DNA of 64,000 nucleotides from Boesenbergia rotunda. Taxonomy: Eukaryota > Streptophyta > Magnoliopsida > Zingiberales > Zingiberaceae. The stretch is taken from assembly GCA_024364735.1 (NCBI GenBank), contig JAGFNQ010005239.1, forward strand, positions 1 through 64,000. The letters are read 5' to 3'. The notes beneath the pieces are model-generated. The model worked only from the letters and a program-made list of their open reading frames with translations. It had not been told where the DNA came from and searched no databases. The position numbers and the translations under genes are program-made. Shown here piece after piece: positions 10,779 through 22,253 of this stretch; the stretch's first letter is position 1, and every line of letters begins with the position of its first letter.

Positions 10779-13597
10779 TGACGGGCCCAAAATATACTAA
10801 TTAATTTTGTCACGAAATGTATGGGCTCATCAAATTTAAATATCAATGAAATGAATTTATGGAAGCTGGAATGCTGGAAACCCTTTTTACAATCAAAAAT
10901 ATGAAAATGTAATATAGGGGCCACAGGTCGTATTTTTCTCGGGGACTAGTTGTCGTGTTTGACTTGAGCTTGTGTTTAGGTGTCGTTTGTGTTTTCGGGT
11001 TTCGAATGTAAATCTGGGTTTGGGTTGCAATTAAAAACGGGAATGCAATAAATAAACAATGTGATGGCTATTAATAGCTTGACCAAGTGATACTTTAACC
11101 AATTAATGCAACTTGCAACCTTTAGACTTCAAACTAATACAAAAATGCAATGGCACATCACACCTTGTGTTCAACTTCAGGATTTGTAAATCAAAACCAA
11201 CCAATTGATAAGCAATCTATGAATAAACTGATACAAGATTTATGCCCAAAACTCAGCTTGATACCAAAAAAAACAAACAACTTAGCAAACCCAAAACTGC
11301 CAATGAATTGAAAGCTGAACAAATTCAGAAATCTGCAGCAGAATTTCAGAAACAGGATGGCAAGTATGCAGCCACGAATTTGACACAAAATCAGACACAA
11401 AAACCAAACTAGAATGCTACAATCCAAGATTCAACTAAGATTCACAAGAATAGGCATCACTTGATACAATTTCAGAATTAATAGATTGAAACATTGCAGC
11501 CCATACTTACTTCTGCCGTGTGCAGAATTCAAGTGCTGGAATGTTAAAAACCATTCGATTACAGATCAGGCAAAGCAAGCTGGGACTAGTGCTCTAAGCT
11601 AGTGTTCAATTCCGATTCAGAAAATCAAATTCAGTTACAAACTGAATGCATTACAAACCAAGAGTTGCAGAAAATGCCACTCAGATTCAGAAATGGTGAT
11701 GCCGCAGAGATTTGGATGCAAAATTATCATACAAGTAGACTGATTTCACATGCAATCAAGTTCCAATGTAATATTCACTGATACCATTTCATAAATGAGA
11801 CTTGGCACGCAGAAATGGCATAGCAGAAATGAATTAAACAGAATTAATGGACAACATTGAGGAACATTGAGGAGCAGAAATAGAAGACTCCCTTGCAGAA
11901 ATGTGACTCAAGTTGCAACCGACTGATACATTGCAAGATAAGTAAAATGTAGCAATGAAACATAGATGTGCAGCAATGCTTAGGAATGCACTATCTCACT
12001 GAGCATTATTCTTCACTTCGGAAGTTAAACTGGACACAATTCGAATTCAACAAACTGCAGAATCAGAAACTAAGAAAATTTGCAGAAAAAGGGTTGATAT
12101 GCAATGAACAAATGGAGCTAAACATTCAGAATTCAAGCTGGATGAGAAACAACTTGAACAATGTATATATACACACTAAATGTGATCTTGAATTGCAAGG
12201 AATTAACTACACAAGATTCGGGATTGAAAGAAGATGCAAAAATCAGAAACCAAGCTGGAAAATTCAGAAATGACTGATACGCACAAATAGAAATGGCACA
12301 CAACAAGTAGATAGAAAATTGGCTGTAATTAGAAGCTATTGTGCACTTGACTAACTCCCTAACTAATCTACTTGCAAAATAGAATTTAACTACTACCAAA
12401 AACCATTCAAAACGAAAAGATAGCTAATGAAACAGAAATTTGAACTGCAGAAAAGAAACTTAACTACAGAAACAAAAATTCAGCTAATGAAAACGAAATT
12501 AACTACGGTAAACTAATCCTCGATCCTTCTCTAGCTTGAATTCTCCTTGTTCGTCACGCAAGTGTGAGCCTCGTACCCGCAAGCTCAGCAAATCGATGGA
12601 AAATGGCATCTGCGATTCAAAATCAGCTCATAACTGCTCAAATCCGAAACCCATCCAATTCCTTCAACTCAGCTGCGATGATGGATTGGGATTGATCCGA
12701 GCACTCCAGGGAACCCCTCTGAACTACTCAGGTGGATGAAATGGTGCGCAGCCGATGTTGACGAAATCAAATGGCAGAACTCTGGAGACCTCACAAAAGC
12801 TCTGTTCTTGGGCAGTTGAGAGCTGGAAATTCACCGAGAACCATTCCACTGACCTAGAACTCGATCTAGTGAAGAAATCAAGGGGTCGCGCCCCTTTGAA
12901 TTGAAGAAAAACTCTGAAGAACTGAAGAAGACGAAGAAGGAGCTGAACTATGCGGCAGAGACGCGACAACGCTGAAGAGCTGGGCAGATTTGATTAAATA
13001 CTTATCAATGGACGGTCCAGATTGATTTGGATGAATCCAACGGCTGATCTTGCTCTGATTGGAGCCAAACTTTGATGATGATGATCTGGGGTCAGGATCT
13101 GCCTTGTGGTAGCTCGGATCCTCCAGATGTGCAACGGATGGTCCAGATCAACTCTATCTGTGAATGGACGCTCTAGAGCCCTCCAAGCTTGATCCAACGG
13201 TTGATTTAGCTCTGATTGGGATGAAACCTTCAGATCCTGATCATAGAGCTTGATCAACCCTAACCCTAGCTCGGATTGCTTCAGATCGTCCCGGATGGCT
13301 CAGATCTAGCCGCTCTTGAATCGGACGGCCCGGATTAATCGTAGGCTTGATAATTCGATCCGGTTCATATCCGACTCAAGTTTGACCCAGTATGCCCTAG
13401 GTCCAGGATCCTTTCATGCCTACAAAAATATATCAAAAATTTAGTGGCCAAATAATCCAAAAATTAAGTAATTTTGCAATTAAGTCCAAAATAAGAGGAA
13501 ATCCTAAAACCTAGGGTAAAATCACAAATAAGCAATAAAAACATAGGTCAAACATGGATTTTAACATCTAAAATAATCACAAAAATGGTACTTATCA
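10779..13597 (-). mobile_element. E4 3' LTR, 2819 bp
   Basis: On the plus strand it runs from TGACGGGCCC to GGTACTTATCA. On the minus strand it therefore starts TGATAAGTACC, like E2 and E12, and ends GGGCCCGTCA. It is bordered at 13599-13614 by the polypurine tract and is nearly the same length as the E2 LTR (2804 bp). Confidence 0.85.
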
Positions 13598-15715
13598 ACT
13601 CCCCCACACTTAACCTTAAGCGTCTCGCGAAACTACTAAATATGTATCCCTTAGGCTCTCTTAAGCATAATTAGAAGCAAATGAAAAGAAATTACCTAAG
13701 GTTGTCAATTCTCAAAAATCTAAGCTCTATGGATTACTATCTTGTCCTTAAATCAACAACTTAGCCTCTTCATCAATCATGAGTCATTGAGATGAATTTA
13801 AATCACTAGCCTTTCAAGGGAAGTTTTGGTGGCTCTCTCCTTAAATTCTAACTTGGTGATGGAAGTGGAGCTCACTCTTACACATATGCTTCTTGCACTA
13901 CCATAGGCTTGCTTATTATCTAATCTCCACCATTATTCATGATTAGGATCAACAACTATAAAAACAAAGGAAAACATGGAAAATAATAAGAAATAGAGTA
14001 AAAATCAAGGAAATGGAAAAATTGATGGAGTGGGAGACTTGGTTGCTCAAAAATGTTTCCAATGCGCTTTGCCCCATCTTGACAGTCCTCTATTGATATG
14101 CGAAATGTGGTGGAGTTAATCTTGAATAATTGCCTTTGAATTTGATGAAAAACCCTTTCTTGGTTTCAATGTGCCAACTCTTCCTTTTGTCTGCCATTTT
14201 TGTTTCTTTCTTCTCTTTTCTGATTTTTCTCTTCTTCTTTTATCCTCTAGCAAGGTCAGATTTGTAGTGGAGCAAAGCTTTTAATTCGGATCAGAGAACT
14301 TCAATGATTTTCAATGCCAACTCAATTGTGTCCACTTGGTTTCTTTTCATTTTTTTCAAACTGCTTTTTTTTTCTTTCTTTTTGTTTTTGTCTTACGTTC
14401 AGCATCCAAATTCAGCTCCACTGAATCAATTTCTAATCTCTGATTTCTTCACATCAGTTAGCATATAGGAGTAGTTGAGCAAATGGTAGTGGAAAACCTA
14501 AATGCTTCACTTTGAATTTGGCACTACAACTTTTTTTTTTCTTTTTCTGTTCTGATTTGAAACATCCCATCAGCCACATTCTTTTGTTCTGATCAGCAGT
14601 GGATTACCTTGATACAAATTTGATGCACTTATATACTAAGTTCCTTGATTCACAGCCCTTGAAACCCACATTTCAGCTCATCTTGATATAAACTTCACAA
14701 AAACTGCTAACACTGATTTTTTTTTTCTTTCCCAGCTGCAATTTTTTTCTGTTTTAATCTGAGAATCAGACCATTAAGCTGCTGCTTTTGAAACCACTGC
14801 AGACAAATAATCTTATCCGAAACTTGGCTCATGGATGAATCAATCTCTTGTCACATCTTTTACCATTCCATTTTGGTTTAACAATCATCTCTTACATGAT
14901 TTCTTTCCTCCTTTTGGCACCGAACTCTGCATTGATTCAAATAATTCCAGCTCAGTTTAGTCTCTACGAAATGTTACTGATCTTGGCTTCCCAAAATTCC
15001 AACTTTGAAGTTTTTGATCCAACCAAATCTCGATCCAAGCTAGCAGAATTTTTTTTTTCTTTGTTTGCCACTTTGATCTTCAAAATGTAGTAAAGAATCT
15101 AAGTCTCCAATGGCTTCCATCCTTCTTGCTCATTCTTGGCACCAAACATCACTCACTTGGCACATGAAATTTTTTTTTTTCGAGTTGAAATGCATCCAAA
15201 ACTTTAGTCACTCCCCCACACTTGAATCTTTGTCCGTCTCGGGTAAAATAGCATTAGAAACATATCAAACACAAGTCTAAAGAAAAGTGAAGGTAAGAGA
15301 AGGAAATAAGTAAGGACAAATAAGATAAACATGATTATTGCTAAAAATTGAGGTGGAAAGGAAAACAAATGGATTAGCCTCTGTAGATGTGATCCAATCA
15401 TTGAAATATAGTTTTGAAAGAACCTAAGCAAGTTCTAGAGTTCAATAACATATGTGTATCACAAATATAAGGCTAATTCTCACTAGGCAAAAATAATTCA
15501 TCTCAAGTCATCAATCAAGCATCTAAAGCAAAGTAGTACTCAAGCATCCAAGATTTCATCCATGAACTCAAATCCTAAGTTTTAACAACCAAATTTAATT
15601 TATTTTCAAAAGACTCTAAAATGCTATGGAGATAACCTAGAGGGATACATTTATTTCCACTCATGCAAGAAAAAGTGCTAAAAGAAAAGACATGGTATTT
15701 ACAATATCTATTTAT
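13598..15715 (-). mobile_element. E4 3' untranslated internal region
   Basis: Between the acidic ORF and the 3' LTR lie about 2.1 kb of A/T-run-rich sequence without a convincing ORF. It shares blocks with the E2 internal region. It contains the true polypurine tract at 13599-13614 and a second copy of the same tract (CTCCCCCACACTTGAA on the plus strand) at 15211-15226. Confidence 0.7.
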
Positions 15716-17227
15716 TCAATTTACTCTAGAAAACATAAAAGTGAAAAATGCGATAAAAGAAAATACAAGAAAGAAAAATCTCCCCTTTATTTCTGGTGGA
15801 CGGAGTCGACCCAGAAGAAGCCTCCATCTGGGTAGTGGAGGGGTATGAGTGGCTGGGAGTAATAGGACTCCCCCACACTTGAACTTCGCAAAAAATTTCT
15901 CTGGTGGCCTAAGGCGATTCAGGTTCAAGAGCCATTCAAGGGATGGAGTGCTTTTAATTAAAGTCAGATCATCTCCTCCTTCTTGATGCCCTTCAAAAGT
16001 CCTTCCAGGAGGCTGAAGTCTGTTCAGTTGGAGTACCCACTCCTGAAGTCTTCTGGACCCTGCAAAACAATGTAATACCTCTCTCAAGCGTTCAGGGTCA
16101 GAAAGAAATGATATAAGTTCAGTCTTTGCATCAAATGAATCCAAATCTGCATCATGTCCAATTAAATCAATTTGTGGTGCCTCAATAAAATTTTCAAAAT
16201 CATTTTCTACAAAATTTGCATCCAGGAGCTCATTACAAATAAAGAAATCAATTTCTGGCTCATCAATAGAAATTTCACAATTATTTTCAATCAAGGGTGT
16301 ATCAAGTAATGTATCACAGCCAATCAAATCAATCTCAGATATTTCCATAAGTTTCTCACATTCAACCTCAGCATATGATATAGCAAGAGATTCATCAAAA
16401 TAAATAACATCCATTTCAGGCACTTCTAAATAAATTTCACTATCCATATCCACAAAAGATGTATCGAGATATTCATCATAACAAACAACATCAATTATGG
16501 GTGCCTCTAAAATTATTTCACAATTCATATTTACAAGAGATGTATTAAGTAATGCATGATCAATAAAATCAATGTTTGGTACCTCTATTGGATTTTCACA
16601 AACAATCTCTACACAAGGTATATCAATAAAATCATCAGAGTCAATAGAATCATCCCTAGGTACCTCACTGTATTTTTCTGAATAAAGAGGAGAAATACTT
16701 ACCTGAGCGTGCTGGATAATACCTGAAGGTTTATCTGTGGTCTCCTCCTGGTCAAGTTCAAGCTCCTCTTCAGCCTCAGGTGCTGGTGGACAATCAACTG
16801 GTGATCCTTGGGTGCTTGCTTCCACCAAGCAAGTCCCTACACTTTCTGGTTCATTCTCTAAATCTTGTGGTGGTCCCTGGGGCTTAGTGCAGTCCCCTAC
16901 ACCTATGGAATCATCTCCTCTGCATGCTTCTCCTGTAATATCTGCAACAACAGTGTCAGAAAAATTAGGACCATCAATAATGCTATCATCAGAAAATAAA
17001 AGTCTAGAATGGTCCTGTGGAGCTTCAATTTCTTCTTCTTGAGCTGAAAAATTTGGAATTGGATTTTGAATAGGAGTCTCCGGAGGAATGCATGCTCTAG
17101 GTGCCCAACATTTGATGATTACGTCATCTTCTTCTTCTAAAATTGCAAGATCCATTAAAGAAAGATTTGGCCCTGCACTAGGGTCACCTTGAACTTGCAT
17201 TGATTCATTGACTAGCAATCTGTCCAA
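15716..17227 (-). CDS. E4 ORF2: 503-residue acidic repeat protein, function unknown
   Basis: An uninterrupted ORF in the E4 internal region; I do not recognise the family. Residues about 20-200 are acidic and rich in Pro/Ser. Residues 215-366 form five full copies and one partial copy of a 26-27-residue acidic unit with the pattern E-x-P-x-I-D-x-I-x-x-D-x-x-L-D-T-x-x-V, and one more degenerate copy may precede them. Three copies of W-x-L-x-L-x-R-L-x-P-P follow at about 396-411, 431-446 and 467-482. Residues 483-500 are strongly hydrophobic (FFFLVFSFIAFF) and could be a membrane segment. The Met start overlaps the end of the upstream Gln-rich ORF by about 23 bp in another frame, so it may be made by reinitiation or frameshift. 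It could be a divergent Gag C-terminus or an accessory protein. A chance ORF is unlikely, given its length inside decayed surroundings and its repeat structure. Confidence 0.6.
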   Translation of the reverse strand: MDRLLVNESMQVQGDPSAGPNLSLMDLAILEEEDDVIIKCWAPRACIPPETPIQNPIPNFSAQEEEIEAPQDHSRLLFSDDSIIDGPNFSDTVVADITGEACRGDDSIGVGDCTKPQGPPQDLENEPESVGTCLVEASTQGSPVDCPPAPEAEEELELDQEETTDKPSGIIQHAQVSISPLYSEKYSEVPRDDSIDSDDFIDIPCVEIVCENPIEVPNIDFIDHALLNTSLVNMNCEIILEAPIIDVVCYDEYLDTSFVDMDSEIYLEVPEMDVIYFDESLAISYAEVECEKLMEISEIDLIGCDTLLDTPLIENNCEISIDEPEIDFFICNELLDANFVENDFENFIEAPQIDLIGHDADLDSFDAKTELISFLSDPERLREVLHCFAGSRRLQEWVLQLNRLQPPGRTFEGHQEGGDDLTLIKSTPSLEWLLNLNRLRPPEKFFAKFKCGGVLLLPATHTPPLPRWRLLLGRLRPPEIKGRFFFLVFSFIAFFTFMFSRVN

Positions 17228-17979
17228 CGCCTCTTTCTATGTCTTGAAGCCTTTGCTGCTGTTGATGATATTGTACAACTAGTTGATAAATTTCCTCCAT
17301 TCTTTGTTGTTGTGCCTCATTCTCATTAAGATTCTCCAAAGCCTCCTTGGTTAGCATAGCTCCTTGACTGATCTTGAAAGGATGAAGTAGGCTGAAAATT
17401 TTGAGCTTGCTGATTTGGTTGAAACATGGCTGTTGAGGCTGATTAAAGGGCTGATATTCTTGGAAACTTTGCTGGGAGTTGTAGCCTTGAAAGTTCTGAT
17501 TTTGGTCTAGAAAATTAGGTGCCGAAGGCTGAAAATTCTGCCCTTGAAACCCTTGATTGTAGGGCTGTGAAAACTGGTTCAAGGGCTGTGTAGGCTGAAA
17601 ATTTTGTTGGTTTTGCGCTGGAAAAACTGGGAATGATCGAAAACTTTGCTGCCCTTGATTGTATTGCTGGAATTGAGGTTCAAATTGCTGAAATGGTTGC
17701 TGAAAATTGGGCTGAAATTGCTGAAAACTGGGCTGAAAATTCTGGAAAATTGGCTGCCCGTTCTGAAAATTCTGTAAATTCTGGAAATTACTGGAATTTG
17801 GTTGAAATTGTTGGAAATCTTGTTGTGGTGGCTATTGAAATTGCTGGAGAGGCTGAAATTGTGGCCGAGGTGGCTTCTGGTAAGCAGATGACTGAGCTTT
17901 ATGTTCTAGTTGGTAGTCCCACTCCTTTAACACATTTCTTATCTCCTCCAATGTCTTTTCTATCTCTTTTGACCCCATT
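17205..17979 (-). pseudogene. E4 ORF1: Gln/Asn-rich gag-like protein with one internal stop
   Basis: On the minus strand this starts MGSKEIEKTLEEIRNVLKEW at 17979 and runs through a long Gln/Asn/Phe-rich tract (repeated FQ, NFQ and QQFQP). It ends in a coiled-coil-like tail (QQRMEEIYQLVVQYHQQQQR, then DIERGVGQIASQ). The tail resembles the end of Athila-type Gag, where a 'QIGQLA'-like segment follows a helical stretch; this is family knowledge from memory. One in-frame TAG interrupts it near 17835, and the downstream part (17205-17582) is open. It lies first after the primer site, as a gag would. No zinc knuckle is present. Confidence 0.6.
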
Positions 17980-18117
17980 TTGAATTTGCAGCCCTGTCAC
18001 AAATCAAACAAGAAAAATGGCAGCAACCGTATATGAAAGAATAAGCACAATAAAATAGAACCCAATGATATATCAAAAAGTATACAAGCAAAAATCAAAC
18101 AAATCAACTAGTTGCTT

Positions 18118-18134
18118 CCCCAGCAACGGCGCCA
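18118..18134 (-). other. E4 primer-binding site
   Basis: TGGCGCCGTTGCTGGGG on the minus strand, 6 bp inside the 5' LTR end (18141). This is the tRNA-Asp-type primer site usual in Tat and Athila Gypsy elements, and it is the best evidence for the superfamily of E2, E4 and E12. Confidence 0.85.
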
Positions 18135-18140
18135 AAAATT

Positions 18141-18865
18141 TGACGGGCCCAAATATACTAATTAATTTTGTCACGAAATGTATGGGCTCATCAAATTTAA
18201 ATATCAATGAAATGAATTTATGGAAGCTGGAATGCTGGAAACCCTTTTTACAATCAAAAATATGAAAATTTAATATAGGGGCCACAGGTCGTATTTTTCT
18301 CGGGGACTAGTTGTCGTGTTTGACTTGAGCTTGTGTTTAGGTGTCGTTTGTGTTTTCGGGTTTCGAATGTAAATCTGGGTTTGGGTTGCAATTAAAAACG
18401 GGAATGCAATAAATAAACAATGTGATGGCTATTAATAGCTTGACCAAGTGATACTTTAACCAATTAATGCAACTTGCAACCTTTAGACTTCAAACTAATA
18501 CAAAATGCAATGGCACATCACACCTTGTGTTCAACTTCAGGATTTGTAAATCAAACCAACCAATGATAAGCAATCTATGAATAAACTGATACAAGATTTA
18601 TGCCCAAACTCAGCTTGATACCAAAAAAAACAAACAACTTAGCAAACCCAAAACTGCCAATGAATTGAAAGCTGAACAAATTCAGAAATCTGCAGCAAAT
18701 TTCAGAAACAGGATGGCAAGTATGCAGCCACGAATTTGACACAAAATCAGACACAAAAAACCAAACTAGAATGCTACAATCCAAGATTCAACTAAGATTC
18801 ACAAGAATAGGCATCATTGATACAATTTCAGAATTAATAGATTGAAACATTGCAGCCCATACTTA
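18141..18865 (-). mobile_element. E4 5' LTR, incomplete at the gap
   Basis: Starts TGACGGGCCC and follows 10779 onward base for base, except for mainly single-base differences in homopolymers (AAAA/AAA, AAAAA/AAAA, TTG/TG). It stops at the N run. Confidence 0.88.
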
Positions 18866-18875
18866 NNNNNNNNNN
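18866..18875. other. Assembly gap (10 N)
   Basis: A run of ten N. Ten is likely a placeholder size. The sequence before it is the E4 LTR and the sequence after it is the E1 LTR, which do not belong together in any single element. Confidence 0.99.
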
Positions 18876-20426
18876 ACCCGGTAAGTTGGGAAATAATATT
18901 AATAATATGATGTGCCGATGATTATTGACGGAATCCGTGTCCTGGTGAGTCAGGATGGTGATGCCCCCTTGATGAGCTCAAAAGGTTCATCGTGCCAAAC
19001 CCTGCAGGTGGATTTGATCCGGCATGTTGATAAGGTTGAATGGTACTAATCAAGGATCCAGAAGTTAATTAATTTAAATTGTCAGTAATTTAATTATTTA
19101 ACGGGTATGCGAGATCTTAAACAGGGGGGATGGACGACTCATAATAAGTGGAGCCCATATGTAAATATGGGGATTGGTGAGGTAATTCAATGAGGGCCCT
19201 TTAGTGAAATGGATCCTCGTTAATGGACCGGGTTTGGATCCATTAGCAGGCCAAAATCCAACTTCTCCTCATGGTCCCTATCATAGCCATATAAATACCC
19301 CTTAGAGGCAAAGAACCAAGTTGATGATTGATTCTGGTAGAACACAAAACCCTAGCCACTTTCCTCTTCTTTCCTCTTCCTCATCCTCCAATTTCTTTCT
19401 CACGCGGAGGCACTGCCGTGAGGCAGCGCCTCGGGAGTGCTGCCATGAGGCAGCGCCCGAGCGCGTTGCCGTGAGGCCGCGTTGCCTCGGGAGCGCTGCT
19501 GTGAGGCAGCGCCCGAGTGCACTGCCTTGAGGCAGCGCATGCCTGCCTCGGTCCCGCTGCCTCAGAGGCAGCGGGAGGCATTGTCGTGAGGCAGCCAGGC
19601 TGCCTCGAGACCACTGCCTCAGAGGCAGCGGGAGGCAATGCCTCGCTGCCGTGTGAGGCAGCGCCTCGGGATCTCTGCCTCAGGCAGTCCCAGGGAGGCG
19701 CTGCTGTGAGGGAGCGTGGACCCCAGGGAGTGCTGCCGTGAGGCAGCCTCCAGGGAGGCGATGTTGTGAGGCCATCCTCGGGAGGAGAGAACACAAGTTG
19801 GAGTTGTGGGGAAATTTGGAGTTGATCAGATCACAAGAACTCCAAGATACTTGTTGTTCAGGCGCTAGCAGTGGAGGAAAGGAATTAATTGGGTTTGTAT
19901 TTGGATTATCTCCTTGGAGCGACCGATGTCACCCTTTGGTTAGGGATTGGTTGGCGCAAGGAGAAAGGATCGACTTGGTGGCCACGGGTATTGGTAGATC
20001 GTCGCCCACACGACGTCCAAGAGGGGAGGGCCATACGGTAGAATATCGTAAGGTAACGGAAGGTATATTCTTCCCTGGCTCCTTATGTTCTTATTTTGTG
20101 CCTTACTTATTTGCCTCGTAATTTCATGATAATTATTTAATTGTTTTGATTTGATATCATAGTTAATAATTAAATGATTGGACCCTGACCATAAACACAA
20201 AAGCTGGCGATCAACTCATCGTCTTTTCCGCGGTTGAACGGACAAGCAAATTACAAGGCCAATTTTGGTAATTGGCTAAGTTGTAATTTGGATCGTTCGA
20301 TACGGGACGAGATGGTCGATGGGAGACGGCTCTTCATTCGGATTAAAATTTTAATTCGTAGGCATGGAGAGGTTTCTCAGATCGACCAGGTATCCGCTTA
20401 GGAAACCCGCCAAGCCATACCCAACA
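18876..20426 (+). mobile_element. Second copy of the E1 LTR end, without E4
   Basis: A copy of about 9220-10771 at roughly 98-99 percent identity by eye. It has the same TATAAATA (19290-19297), the same GC palindrome block (about 19405-19770) and the same end, CCAACA. It continues into gacccgtctctac, whereas the first copy is interrupted by E4 after gacccgt. It is either the empty allele joined across the gap or a true duplication; the allele reading fits better. Confidence 0.8.
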
Positions 20427-21516
20427 GACCCGTCTCTACTTTTGTTCGTGATTCCCGCTCGACTACAGCTTATGCCAACCGGGACCTCCAGCTGGACTTT
20501 TGCTCTGCCTCTAAGAACACGGATCTCGAGACGTCCGACCTCGACCTGTCTCTACTTCTGCCCGTAATCCTCGCATGGCAAAGACTCCGTTGCCCGATCC
20601 CCGACTAGGACTTAGTGCTTAGTCCCTCGGACCAAGTCTTCGTGCCCAGCTTCACTCACCAGGACTTAGTCCGCCTAGCCTCACTCACCTGGATTTAGTC
20701 CACTTAGCTTCACTCACTAGGATTTCATTCACCTAGCTTTCCTTGCTATGACCCAAATTTACTCACCAAGATTTAGTTCACCAAAATAATTCCTTTGCTA
20801 GTCATCATGATCCTGACTAGACTTCCTCCAATCTTTAGGTAAATTAATCTCACACCTCAAGTCCGGTGTGGTATAATCCCTTGGTTAAACTGACCAACCC
20901 TGGGTTGTATTCATTCTACCAAACATCAAATCATATTTGGCTTAACCCTTTATCAAACTGATCAATCTTGGGTTCACCCTACCAAACATAAGGACCTGTT
21001 TGGTTTAACCCTTGATCAATTTGACCACCATTAATATATTGTCTAACATATATTCTTACTAACTTTAGTATATTGTCAAATATTGAAATCCTAGAGGATG
21101 ACTATTCATCACTAATGCATTTTGCACCAACACCGGCTTCACTCACCAGGATTTCTTTCACCAAAATCACTCCTTTGCTAATCATCATGATCCTGACTAG
21201 ACTTCCTCCAATCATCAGTAAATATAATCTCACACCTCAAGTCCGATGTGGTTTAATCCCTTGGTCAAACTGGCCAACCATGGGTTCTACTCATTCTGCC
21301 AAACATCATATCCTGTTTAGCTTAACCCTTTTGTCAAACTGATCAAACCTGGGTTTTACCCTACTAAACATGAGGTCCTATTTGGTTTAACCCTTGATCA
21401 CTTTGACCACCCTTAATAAATGATCTAACATATATAATGTCACTAACTTTAGTATATTGTCAAACATCGAAACCCTAGAAGATGACTGTTCATCATTGAT
21501 GCATTTTGCACCAACA
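20427..21516 (-). mobile_element. E5: LTR fragment of the E8 family with internal duplication
   Basis: Inverse of the E8 LTR U3 region: the minus strand starts TGTTGGTGCAAAATGC at 21516, against TGTTGGTGTAAAGTGC in E8. A unit of about 384 bp is present twice in tandem, and the copies end 'tttgcaccaaca' at 21132 and 21516. It contains 'cttcactcacc' repeats (20650-20740). The left part is cut by E1. No polypurine tract borders 21516, so it is a solo or truncated LTR rather than a 3' LTR with its own internal region. Confidence 0.7.
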
Positions 21517-22253
21517 AAAAGAACTTGGATTGCCTCCCAAGAAGCACTTGTTTAAGGTCATTAGCTCGACTCCTTATTGGTTTCATCTAAATCTTGCCCT
21601 TGGAAGAGTATGATATTTTAAAACCATCTTACTAAGGGTTCAATATCTCTCAAAAAATATGCTCTCCTTCAAAGGGCTGTCATGAAACATCCTATGTGAT
21701 TTATCCTTGTGCATTCATTGTGAATACTCTTCATCAACCACCAAAGGGAGTGTGATTTATTTCAATCTCAGCTCTAGGTGGGGGAAGCTCATCTAAATCC
21801 TTGAGGTTAGGAGGTATTAGAGTTAAAATAGAATTCTCCTTTGTCAAAACCTCAATCTCAACTTCCTCAAGCTCATCTTCATCGTCTCTAATCATTCTAT
21901 ACTCCTCCCAAATTGAGAGTCGAGTTGACATTCTAAGGTGTGATAAGACCATGTCTTCCCACTTATCATTCATATGCTTGATATTTGTGCGCATCTCAGC
22001 TTAAGTGGTCAAGATTTCTTCCACAACATCGCTATTCTATCCAACTGAGATGGTGGTTCATGGATGTCCTCTTCTTGATTGTGGCAACAAAGGTTCTGAG
22101 AACTCATCCAGTCACGACTATTTGTGTGCAATTATGATGAGGTGCATACATCGAGTTTTTTGTTGAGGTCCTCAATGGATATTTTTCTAACTTGTGCAAC
22201 TTTATGCAATCTTTGAATGTATGTCCCCATGCATGCCAAACCTCACAATAACT
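21517..22253. mobile_element. E6: decayed Gypsy-like (Tat/Athila type) fragment
   Basis: The opening 'cttggattgcctcccaagaa' is a sequence I associate with the spacer of Tat/Athila-type plant elements. A minus-strand ORF of 86 residues (21734-21994), acidic in the middle and with PPNLKDLDELPPP near its end, may be a coding remnant of the same element. The rest, to 22253, has no clear content. Family placement is from memory. Confidence 0.4.

Larger units (their letters stand above)
10779..18865 (-). mobile_element. E4: young, pol-less Tat/Athila-like LTR element (right end cut by gap)
   Basis: In minus-strand order: 5' LTR (18141-18865, cut by the N gap), primer site (18118-18134), Gln/Asn-rich ORF, 503-residue acidic ORF, long untranslated region, polypurine tract (13599-13614) and 3' LTR (10779-13597). 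The two LTR copies differ over 725 bp almost only in homopolymer length. No protease, RT, RNase H or integrase motif is found in the 4.5-kb internal region, so the element is non-autonomous. The left flank is cccgt (10774-10778). The intact version of this site is at 20428-20440, where the same bases run on into new sequence. Confidence 0.88.

Noticed and set aside
16737..17042. Ser-rich 101-residue plus-strand ORF
   Set aside because: Antisense shadow of the acidic 503-residue ORF of E4.
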